A stretch of 37,697 nt of DNA from NCBI GenBank assembly GCA_022451885.1, contig JAKUNN010000030.1:1-37697 (forward strand), in the 5' to 3' direction. Under the pieces are notes generated by a model that made no database searches, was not told where the DNA came from, and saw only the letters and a list, made by a program, of their open reading frames with translations. How positions within the stretch are numbered: the first letter of the stretch is position 1; each line of letters opens with the position of its first letter. Shown piece by piece: positions 28,944-37,133 of the stretch. A program made the position numbers and the translations under genes. The stretch is from Dehalococcoidia bacterium (GTDB taxonomy: Bacteria > Chloroflexota > Dehalococcoidia > Tepidiformales > Tepidiformaceae).

Positions 28944-28949
28944 TATAAT
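28944..28949 (+). promoter_or_regulatory. Possible -10 element (TATAAT) for the LLM gene
   Basis: Perfect TATAAT 24 bp upstream of ATG 28974; GGAGG present; no convincing -35. Confidence 0.4.
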
Positions 28950-28973
28950 CCGTGAATATATGGAGGCATTCCT

Positions 28974-30314
28974 ATGTTCGTAGGCTACTTTACTGAACGT
29001 CCTTATCAGGATCGAAACTCGGGTTATTTTGGTGCAGCTGGTCGGGATATTACCGATCTATCCATGTCCAATGGCAGTTATGATTCGAGATTAGGTGCAG
29101 ATCTTTACAATCGTTATTTGGATGAAAAGGTTTATGCCGAAGAAATGGGGTTTGATGGCCTCATGCTTAACGAACATCATTCCACTCCGTTTTGTATGGG
29201 TGGAGTGGTCAATGTTGAAGCAGCTATTTTGGCGCGGATTACGAAGCGCGCAAAAATAGTAATTCTTGGTAATGTATTACCAATTTGGGATGATCCACTT
29301 TGGCTTGCTGAGGAATTGGCAGAAATCGATATGATTTCTCGTGGTAGGTTGGTAACTGGTTGGGTCCGTGGTACTGGTCGGGAATCTGTGGCTCATAATG
29401 CACAGTCGCCATTCAACTGGGAGCGATTCCAGGAAGCACATGATTTTGTTCTTGAGGCTTGGACTCGTCCTGGTCCTTTTCGTTGGGAGGGTGAGCATTA
29501 CAATTATCGGTATGTGAATCCTTGGTCACGACCTTATCAAGATCCGCATCCACAAATATGGATTCCCGGGGTCCTGAGTCGTAATACCGTTGAGTGGACC
29601 GCCCGTCATAGGTATCCCTATGTCATGCTTGCTACCGATCTCGAACCAACAAAAAAATCCTTCGAATATTATTCTGAGGTTGCTGCTGAAGAAGGATATG
29701 AGGCTGGTACACAGCACAGAGCTTACCTTTTTAAAGTTCACGTAGATGAGACCGAAGAGTTGGCAGAACAGGCAGCTAGGAAATATGTTGAAGGACCTTC
29801 GAATCCATTTTTGGAGGGAAATCAAGGAACTGTGCGGCCATTCCTTCAAAATCTTCCAGGGATGACATCAAGGAAGAATCTTTTGCCAACAGTAGCTTCG
29901 TATGCGGCTACTGCAGCACGTGGTCGTGGTGCAGAACATGAGGATGCTAGTAAAAAAGAATCAGGAAGGAATCCAGAACGGAAAACTGGTGATTTCGGTT
30001 CTTTTGATGATCAAATTGATCGGTATACCATCATTACAGGTACTCCAAAAACGGTTATTCCAAAAGTAAAGCATGTTCTTGAATACTTGCGTCCAGGCAG
30101 TATTTTCTTTTGGGATGGTGACGGTGCTATGGATCATGATGATTCAATGCGTTCACTCAGGCTTATGGGTGAGGAAGTGATTCCTGCAGTACGTGAGATG
30201 AGTAAAGAACTGGACTTGAAGAGTCCATTTGAAGTTGATACGAAGACGAACCAGGTTATCGTTGATGAAGAGTCGACAGGTAACAATGGTTTGATTAGTG
30301 CTAAGGAGGCATAA
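28974..30314 (+). CDS. LLM-class (bacterial luciferase-like) flavin-dependent monooxygenase
   Basis: LNEHHSTPF, VILGNVLPIWDDPLWLAEELAEIDMISRGRLVTGWVRGTGRE, FKVHVDETEE: luciferase-like monooxygenase motifs. Confidence 0.92.
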   Translation: MFVGYFTERPYQDRNSGYFGAAGRDITDLSMSNGSYDSRLGADLYNRYLDEKVYAEEMGFDGLMLNEHHSTPFCMGGVVNVEAAILARITKRAKIVILGNVLPIWDDPLWLAEELAEIDMISRGRLVTGWVRGTGRESVAHNAQSPFNWERFQEAHDFVLEAWTRPGPFRWEGEHYNYRYVNPWSRPYQDPHPQIWIPGVLSRNTVEWTARHRYPYVMLATDLEPTKKSFEYYSEVAAEEGYEAGTQHRAYLFKVHVDETEELAEQAARKYVEGPSNPFLEGNQGTVRPFLQNLPGMTSRKNLLPTVASYAATAARGRGAEHEDASKKESGRNPERKTGDFGSFDDQIDRYTIITGTPKTVIPKVKHVLEYLRPGSIFFWDGDGAMDHDDSMRSLRLMGEEVIPAVREMSKELDLKSPFEVDTKTNQVIVDEESTGNNGLISAKEA

Positions 30315-30315
30315 G

Positions 30316-31137
30316 ATGCCTATCGAAACTCTTGTAGTGCATAAAGGACATCCGTTCGATTACAGCACTTTTTTTGCAATGTTTGATGAAAACCCAGATG
30401 TGAATGCAACAGCTGTAGAACAGCCCGCGGCCCAAGTAATGCTCCGTCCAGAAAATGTTGCTCCGTATGAAACAGTTGTTTTTTATGATATGTGGGGCAC
30501 AGAAAGCCCAGACGGAGGTGCTAGCTTCACATTGCCCTCTGATGATTACAAGGCTTCTATAGCGGCATTGGTGGAAAGTGGTAAAGGCATTGTGATGATG
30601 AATCACGCCTTGGTTCAATGGCCAAGTTGGGAAGGTTGGCGAGATATGAGCGGAACATCTTTTATGCTAACTGAAGGTGAAGTTTTTGGTGAAGTTGTCC
30701 CTGGGTCCGGGTATCGCGGAGGAGGGGGTGAGCCAGAACGCAATGCTCACCATCACCTTTCGCCTGTACAGGAAGGGCATCCTGTGCTTGAAGGCTTAGA
30801 TAACGGCTTTGATATCATTGATGAGATGTATATCAAAACTTCAGGTTTTGAATCAAGTCCTGACATATTACCTCTCATGCGTACTGATTATCCGATGGTC
30901 GAAGAGAACTTTAACCCGCCGCCTCTTGCCTCTGCTGAAGAGCAGGCGAGATGGTCTCACCCTGAGGGAAGTAATCTTATTGTGTGGGCAAAACGCACAG
31001 GTAATAGCCCGGTTGTTGCAATGGATGCTGGTGATAGTCCAGTGGCCTATGAGAACCCTGATTTTAGACGACTTCTTTCCAATGCTATTCATTGGGTAGC
31101 TTCCGATGATGCTCGAGCTTGGGCTCAAGGGAACTGA
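30316..31137 (+). CDS. ThuA-like domain protein (glutamine-amidotransferase-like fold)
   Basis: GIVMMNHALVQWPSWEGW, HPVLEGLDNGFDIIDEMY, VVAMDAGDSPVAYENPDFRRLLSNAIHW; AAGGAGG directly upstream of ATG 30316. Confidence 0.8.
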   Translation: MPIETLVVHKGHPFDYSTFFAMFDENPDVNATAVEQPAAQVMLRPENVAPYETVVFYDMWGTESPDGGASFTLPSDDYKASIAALVESGKGIVMMNHALVQWPSWEGWRDMSGTSFMLTEGEVFGEVVPGSGYRGGGGEPERNAHHHLSPVQEGHPVLEGLDNGFDIIDEMYIKTSGFESSPDILPLMRTDYPMVEENFNPPPLASAEEQARWSHPEGSNLIVWAKRTGNSPVVAMDAGDSPVAYENPDFRRLLSNAIHWVASDDARAWAQGN

Positions 31138-31190
31138 TAGTATTTTCAAATATTATCAATAGGTTTTTTCCAAAGTTTTTGTGGTGCTAA

Positions 31191-32867
31191 GTGGCTGGTA
31201 TTGAAACAGATATTTTAGTTGTTGGAGGAGGTCCTGCGGGCTCTACTACTGCGACATTATTGGCGCAACAGGGATGGAAAGTTGTTCTTTGTGAGGCAGA
31301 AACGTTTCCAAGGGAACATGTAGGTGAGTCATTATTACCCGCAAGTATTCCTATTTTATTGAAAAGTGGGGCTTTTGCTGCCGTTGAAGCGGAAGGATTT
31401 CTTCCTAAATACGGAGCCACAATGGTTTGGGGATCTCAGTCCGAGCCTTGGTCTTGGTATTTCCGAGATGCAAGTCAAAGATACCCTTCATCGTTTCAAG
31501 TCACACGGTCTCGATTTGACCAGATTCTGTTAGAGAATGCACAAGAGCATAATGTTGACGTACGTGAGGCTCACAGGGTGTTAAGTATCAATCTAGATAA
31601 TGATGAATATGTTGAAGTTAGAGTGCAGCCTACTGAAAAGGAAGGTCTGGCAGAGGTTTTTACGTTAAATGCCAGATTCCTTGTAGATGCGAGTGGGCAG
31701 AATGGCCTCGTCGCAAGACAAGAAAAACTGAGGGAAGAAGATCCATTTTTTCGTAATCTTGCTTTATATGGATATTTTTCTCAGGCTGCTAGGCTTCCTG
31801 AACCAGATTCATCAAATATTTTTATTGAATCTATTGAGAATGGATGGGTTTGGACAATTCCACTGCATACAGGAGAAACAAGTGTGGGAGTTGTAGTAGA
31901 CAGTGTTGTTGGAAGTAAAAAAATCCGAAGTATGGGTGCAGAAACTTACTTTCATGAGCTATTAGCATCTGCGTCATACACCGCAGACTTGCTAGTACAT
32001 GCTGACTTAGAAAAGGGGCCATTTGTAGTACGCGATTGGTCATACATGGCTAAGCGCTTTTCAGGACCTAACTATGTCCTTGTGGGTGATGCCGCATGTT
32101 TTATAGATCCGCTTTTTTCTTCGGGAGTTCATTTAGCCCTTTCGTCTGCAGTTCTTGCCGCTGCATATGTTTCTACAAGCTTGGATGATTCGGAGTTAGG
32201 TCGAGCTAGTGCCGGTGTGTATGAACAAAATTATCGTCAGCAATATGATCATTTTCGTGAGCTTGCCCGGCTTTTTTACTCTAGTAATCGCACAGCTGAA
32301 AGTTATTACTGGGAAACTCGTCGTTTAACGGATGCAGATCAAAATGTTCCGGCGCAATTAGCTTTTGTACGTGCTGTTGCAGGGCAACCTCCTCATGGTT
32401 ATGAGCGGGCTGTTTTGTCCCATGGAGAGATGCCACGTGTTTTTTCTGATGCAGTGAGTTCGTTTGAGAAACTACGTAAACAAAGGGCAGAAAAATTCGA
32501 TATGACTGTCGGTAATGGTGATATTTCGAGTGATTTGAATTTCGACGAGAAAAATATATCTATTTTGCTCGAAGTTATACCAATAATTCCTTCAAATGTT
32601 TCGTTAATCAGGAAACCTGTTCTGGATGAGGGAAAGTTTATTTGGGGTAGTGTTATTGAAACTCCTCATCGCCCAGAAGGTCTTCCTGTTAGTCGCCTTA
32701 TTGTGAGGCTATTTGATTTAATAAACGGTGGTAGAAATGTGCGTGACATACTTGGTGAATTTGAAAAGAGTACGGATAAACAGCAGTTTGCTACTGTCAG
32801 ACAACAAGTTGCATTCTCTTTACGCCTTTTGTATATCGATGGCTGTATTGATCTGGATTTTGCCTAG
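31191..32867 (+). CDS. FAD-dependent halogenase-like oxidoreductase with C-terminal PqqD/winged-helix-like extension
   Basis: N-terminal VVGGGPAGSTTATLLAQQGWKV, PREHVGESLLP, FLPKYGATMVWG, ENGWVWTIPL (GWxWxIP), VLVGDAACFIDPLFSSGVHLAL; GTG start. Confidence 0.85.
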   Translation: MAGIETDILVVGGGPAGSTTATLLAQQGWKVVLCEAETFPREHVGESLLPASIPILLKSGAFAAVEAEGFLPKYGATMVWGSQSEPWSWYFRDASQRYPSSFQVTRSRFDQILLENAQEHNVDVREAHRVLSINLDNDEYVEVRVQPTEKEGLAEVFTLNARFLVDASGQNGLVARQEKLREEDPFFRNLALYGYFSQAARLPEPDSSNIFIESIENGWVWTIPLHTGETSVGVVVDSVVGSKKIRSMGAETYFHELLASASYTADLLVHADLEKGPFVVRDWSYMAKRFSGPNYVLVGDAACFIDPLFSSGVHLALSSAVLAAAYVSTSLDDSELGRASAGVYEQNYRQQYDHFRELARLFYSSNRTAESYYWETRRLTDADQNVPAQLAFVRAVAGQPPHGYERAVLSHGEMPRVFSDAVSSFEKLRKQRAEKFDMTVGNGDISSDLNFDEKNISILLEVIPIIPSNVSLIRKPVLDEGKFIWGSVIETPHRPEGLPVSRLIVRLFDLINGGRNVRDILGEFEKSTDKQQFATVRQQVAFSLRLLYIDGCIDLDFA

Positions 32868-32885
32868 TTATTGAGTCTAGACTTG

Positions 32886-32891
32886 TTGACA
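32886..32891 (+). promoter_or_regulatory. Consensus -35 hexamer TTGACA upstream of nadA
   Basis: Perfect TTGACA; a 17-nt spacer places a weak -10 (CAAATT) at 32909-32914, overlapping the dyad. Confidence 0.5.
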
Positions 32892-32910
32892 GTTATATCA
32901 TCATCTGGCA

Positions 32911-32947
32911 AATTGCACTTAGTGTATTTAATACACTAAGTGCAATT
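32911..32947. promoter_or_regulatory. Perfect 18-bp-arm inverted repeat, candidate operator of nadA
   Basis: AATTGCACTTAGTGTATT-T-AATACACTAAGTGCAATT; lies between the -35 element and nadA ATG 32959. Confidence 0.75.
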
Positions 32948-32958
32948 AAGGTAAAATT

Positions 32959-34173
32959 ATGACATCATCGATGCCAACCACAAAAGATTCTACCGATCTC
33001 CTTGCTCTGTACACTGATCCTGACACCTGTCCAACGGATCAATTGGAGGCAGTTCCTCTTGCGGAAGAATCCGCCTTTGTTGCCTGGCAGCAAGAAATAC
33101 CACGTTCTTATCTGAGTCTTTCAACAGAAGAGCTAGATTTTCGCATTAGGCGTTCTCGGTTGCGATTGGGTGATCGACTAGTAATTCTTGGTCATCATTA
33201 TCAACGTGATGAAGTGTTTAAATATGCTGATTACACAGGGGATTCGTTTAAATTGGCCCAACATGCTGCAGCGCAGAAAGATACTGAGTTTGTTCTTTTT
33301 TGTGGTGTTCACTTTATGGCTGAATCTGCGGATATCCTCACGAGTTCTGATGTAGCTGTTTTACTTCCCAATATGGCCGCAGGTTGTTCTATGGCTGATA
33401 TGGCTCGGCCAGCTGATGTTTTCTCAGCTTGGGCTGAAATCAATAATGTACTTGGTAATCAACACGGAACAATCCCAATTACCTATATGAATAGTGCGGC
33501 TAGCTTGAAGGCTTTCGTGGGCGAAAATAATGGTATTGTTTGCACTTCCTCAAATGCTTCGCAGACTTTTGAATACGCTTTTGACCGTGGCGAAAAAGTT
33601 TTCTTTTTTCCTGACCAGCATCTTGGACGTAATACTGCATTCGACATGGGTATTTCCTTGGATGAGATGGTCCTTTGGAAACGGGGGAAACCTTTCGGAG
33701 GATTAACTAGAGATGATCTTGAGCATGCAAAAGTTATTTTGTGGGAAGGTCACTGCAGCACACATCAACGTTTTTCTACGGAGCAGATTGCGGAAGCGCG
33801 TTCCAAATATGAGAACGTTAACATTATTGTGCATCCGGAGTGTTCATGGGATGTAGTGCAGGCTGCTGATTCTAATGGTTCTACAGAAAAGATTATTACT
33901 ACTGTGAATGAGGCACCTTCAGGTTCAGTTTGGGGTATAGGTACCGAGATCAATCTAGTTCGGCGTTTAGCTGATGCGAATCCGGACAAGGACGTATTCT
34001 GTTTGGATCCGGTTGTCTGTCCTTGTAGCACCATGTACCGAATCCATCCTGCTTATATCGCATGGGTTTTGGAATCTCTGGAACAAGGTAAAATTATTAA
34101 TCAGGTGATAGTTGATCAAAAAACACGAGATTGGTCAATGCTAGCTTTAGAACGAATGCTGCAGCTCAATTAA
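32959..34173 (+). CDS. nadA: Quinolinate synthase A
   Basis: LVILGHHYQRDEVFKYADYTGDSFKLAQ, GVHFMAESADILT, LLPNMAAGCSMADMA, EGHCSTHQRF, HPECSWDVV, VCPCSTMYRIHPAYIAWVLE. Confidence 0.97.
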   Translation: MTSSMPTTKDSTDLLALYTDPDTCPTDQLEAVPLAEESAFVAWQQEIPRSYLSLSTEELDFRIRRSRLRLGDRLVILGHHYQRDEVFKYADYTGDSFKLAQHAAAQKDTEFVLFCGVHFMAESADILTSSDVAVLLPNMAAGCSMADMARPADVFSAWAEINNVLGNQHGTIPITYMNSAASLKAFVGENNGIVCTSSNASQTFEYAFDRGEKVFFFPDQHLGRNTAFDMGISLDEMVLWKRGKPFGGLTRDDLEHAKVILWEGHCSTHQRFSTEQIAEARSKYENVNIIVHPECSWDVVQAADSNGSTEKIITTVNEAPSGSVWGIGTEINLVRRLADANPDKDVFCLDPVVCPCSTMYRIHPAYIAWVLESLEQGKIINQVIVDQKTRDWSMLALERMLQLN

Positions 34174-35291
34174 TTGATGAGCTGTGATAAGAATTTAAAT
34201 ACTTTCTCTTCATAAAATTTTGGATTGTAATTCCACATTTTTGCATGGCCGACACCATTCGTTGTCACAAGCGTTACATTTTTATCGTTTTCCTGAGCTA
34301 TTTTTTCGCTTTCTTTAACGGGTGTTAATTTATCTTTTGTTCCGTGGAAGATTAAGACAGGTATTTCAAGTTCTGTAGCCGTTTTAAAATAATCCATTTT
34401 GTCCCATGGGATTTTAAATCGTTGTGTGGCTACCCATTTACCGATTGTCCCTATGAATTTGGGTACATTTCTTTCGGCAATGCCATGATTTACAAGTGAA
34501 TTGAAAGATATAACTGGTGCATCCAAGATCAAGCCAACCACGTGTGATGAGTGAGTTGACTCTTGTAGAAAGCCTAAAGATATTGCGCCTCCCATACTAA
34601 AGCCGTAAAGGATAATTTTTTTTGCACCTTGTTGTAACGCATATTCAACAGCTATTTCTAAATCGGGCCACTCCTGTCCAAAACCGTAATACCCATTTTC
34701 ACTCGGATTTGTTTCAGGATCATTGCGATATGTGATGACGAGTATTGATGTATCGGTTTTCTTGAGTGTTTCCAGAATGCGTAAGGATTCTTCACGGTTG
34801 CTACCTTTGCCATGAACAACAATTACCCAGTTCTCACGATCCCCTTCCACTTTCCACGCAGGACAGATTCCTAGCTCGCAGTTAAGGGGTACCTCTTCGT
34901 AATCAATGTTTAAGGCAGTATTAGGGTTTCCTGAGTAAAAAAAAGTTTCGAGCCGTACAGGTTCACCAATGAGAGGAAAATCCTTCCCACTATAGTCACG
35001 TAGAATTTGATTTTCATTGCTTTGTAGGATGGATTTGGTAAATCCAAATCCATCAGCCCATTCGATCTTATAATGGCCTTCCTCAAATAATTCTTCCGAG
35101 TTATCATTTTCGCTAATTAATTCTATAGATGTGCTATTGGCTGATTTAACAAGAAGGTTGTACTCAGGAGGTTCAATGTTGGTTACAAATGCTTCTCTCT
35201 TTAGCATTTCTGAGTAATACCAGCCGATACCAAACAATATGGCGGCCGCGATAGTCACTAAGATCAATATTGTGAAGACAATCATTTTCAT
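34170..35291 (-). CDS. Membrane-anchored alpha/beta hydrolase
   Basis: N-terminal TM (IVFTILILVTIAAAILFGIGWYY), VIVVHGKGSNRE, ILYGFSMGGAISLGF (GxSxG), LIFHGTKDKLTP, GVGHAKMW. Confidence 0.88.
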   Translation of the reverse strand: MKMIVFTILILVTIAAAILFGIGWYYSEMLKREAFVTNIEPPEYNLLVKSANSTSIELISENDNSEELFEEGHYKIEWADGFGFTKSILQSNENQILRDYSGKDFPLIGEPVRLETFFYSGNPNTALNIDYEEVPLNCELGICPAWKVEGDRENWVIVVHGKGSNREESLRILETLKKTDTSILVITYRNDPETNPSENGYYGFGQEWPDLEIAVEYALQQGAKKIILYGFSMGGAISLGFLQESTHSSHVVGLILDAPVISFNSLVNHGIAERNVPKFIGTIGKWVATQRFKIPWDKMDYFKTATELEIPVLIFHGTKDKLTPVKESEKIAQENDKNVTLVTTNGVGHAKMWNYNPKFYEEKVFKFLSQLIN

Positions 35292-35306
35292 GGTTCAACG
35301 ATGGTT

Positions 35307-36479
35307 TTATGCATCTGTTCTTTTGAGTCTCGCAAGCTGAATTTCCTCGGACAATACTTTTAGAACATGTTCAATGTCTTGAAGAGTTGTGTCATCACCA
35401 AGGCTAAATCTTATACTGCTAGAAGCTCGTCTAATCGGTACCCCCATTGCTAATAGAACATGTGATGGTTCCCAAAGTGCATTTGAACATGCGCTACCTG
35501 TACTGGTTGCGATACCTTTTTCGTCTAGACGTGCTACTAATTCATCACTTTCTATCTCTTCAAAAGACACATTTAATATATTTGGAAGCGTGTCGACAGC
35601 CTGACTGTTGGTATATGAGCCATTGATTTTTTGCTCAATGCCTTCACGTAATCGGTTTCGTAATTCACCTATTCTTTTAGATCTTTCTGAAGCACCTCGG
35701 TTAGCTATTTCTAAGGCGGTGGCGGTTCCCACTATACCTGCTACATTTTCTGTTCCTGCCCTTTTTTGCATCTCTTGCCCTCCGCCTACTAGGAGGGGAC
35801 GGAAAGGAGTTCCTCGCTTCAAGAAGAGTATGCCTACACCTTTGGGGCCACCAAATTTATGTGCAGATAAACTAAGGGCATCAACACCAAGATGTTTTGT
35901 ATTAACTGATAACCATTCGGGGGCCTGTACTGCATCTGTATGTAGTAAAATCCGGTGCCCATGCTTGATTGAAGATGTTTTTAATAGTTCTGATATTTCT
36001 GCAATTGGTTGAATTGAGCCCACTTCATTATTTGCTAGCATTATGCTAACTAGGATCGTGTCCGGCCGTAGAGCTTTTTTTAAAGCGTCCATATTGACTT
36101 TTCCCGAACTATCACAATCAAGATATGTGACTGTGTAGCCTAGCTCTTCTAGCCACAAACTTGCATGCAAGCCTGCATGGTGCTCGATTGCTGTTGTAAT
36201 TATGTGATTTCCAGAACCAGCCCGATGCATAGCTTGGCCAATTCCAAGTAAGGCGCTATTAATGCTTTCAGTACCCCCACTTGTGAACAGTATTTCCTGT
36301 GGGCGTGCTCCTAAACAGGTCGCGACAGTAAGACGAGCCTGGTCTACTGCTAGTTGTGCGATTTTACCGATTTCGTAATGGCCGCTTGGATTTCCAAAAT
36401 TTGATTCCAAAAATGGTCGCATACATTCCAGAGCTTCTTTACGTAGTGGACTGGTTGCTGCGTGGTCGAGATATATCAT
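35307..36479 (-). CDS. Cysteine desulfurase (NifS/IscS family)
   Basis: MIYLDHAATSPL, FTSGGTESIN, HTDAVQA, LSAHKFGGPKG (PLP Lys), AGTENVAGIVG, TGSACS (catalytic Cys). Confidence 0.95.
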   Translation of the reverse strand: MIYLDHAATSPLRKEALECMRPFLESNFGNPSGHYEIGKIAQLAVDQARLTVATCLGARPQEILFTSGGTESINSALLGIGQAMHRAGSGNHIITTAIEHHAGLHASLWLEELGYTVTYLDCDSSGKVNMDALKKALRPDTILVSIMLANNEVGSIQPIAEISELLKTSSIKHGHRILLHTDAVQAPEWLSVNTKHLGVDALSLSAHKFGGPKGVGILFLKRGTPFRPLLVGGGQEMQKRAGTENVAGIVGTATALEIANRGASERSKRIGELRNRLREGIEQKINGSYTNSQAVDTLPNILNVSFEEIESDELVARLDEKGIATSTGSACSNALWEPSHVLLAMGVPIRRASSSIRFSLGDDTTLQDIEHVLKVLSEEIQLARLKRTDA

Positions 36480-37093
36480 TAGCTAAGCTTTAGAAAAATC
36501 CCGAATGGACCTGCTCCTATTGGTGCATCGGGATTTGAAAAAAGCACGGCAATGATTCCTAAGGCAGCTACCATAGTTGCGAAACCTAGTAATGTTGCGA
36601 AAAAGACCTTCGCACTTTTTTCTTGACACACTTCTTGCATCCCGATGACTAAAAAGAGAAACAGAAGGCATAGTGAGAGAATTGAAAAGAGTGGATATAC
36701 CAATGGTATCGCCATGAGCAGTGATAAGCATAAGGGGAATGAGGCGTAGCCTCCGACACATAAAAGTGCGTGTAAATCAACAGGTATTCGAAAAACTTGT
36801 ACAAGCAGTACAAATGTTACGAGCAAGCCTTCGATATAGAGAAGAGCCATAAATAAGGAGCCAAAGATGAAAGTATTAATGAATTGGTTTTCAACTACAG
36901 GGTTTCCAGATATTTCCCAGTAAAGGAATGAACCCAGTCCAGCTAATAGTGAACTGACAATAATAATTGTTATTGATGTAATAAGTTTTGCACTAGAATC
37001 ATCTCGGATTTCACCAAATACATTTTGGTCAAATTTACTTAACCGGAATATTCGAATTAAGGGTGTTAGCACGTTTTGAAGTATTCCGCTCAT
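36479..37093 (-). CDS. Yip1-family polytopic membrane protein
   Basis: About five hydrophobic segments; YIP1-like layout; overlaps the cysteine desulfurase start by one base. Confidence 0.6.
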   Translation of the reverse strand: MSGILQNVLTPLIRIFRLSKFDQNVFGEIRDDSSAKLITSITIIIVSSLLAGLGSFLYWEISGNPVVENQFINTFIFGSLFMALLYIEGLLVTFVLLVQVFRIPVDLHALLCVGGYASFPLCLSLLMAIPLVYPLFSILSLCLLFLFLVIGMQEVCQEKSAKVFFATLLGFATMVAALGIIAVLFSNPDAPIGAGPFGIFLKLS

Positions 37094-37133
37094 ATCAAAA
37101 TCATATCCCTAATTTGAAGAAGGTGTATTGGTT

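Noticed and set aside
35608-36012. 134-aa + strand ORF opposite the cysteine desulfurase
   Set aside because: Antisense to a well-conserved enzyme gene; no domain recognised.
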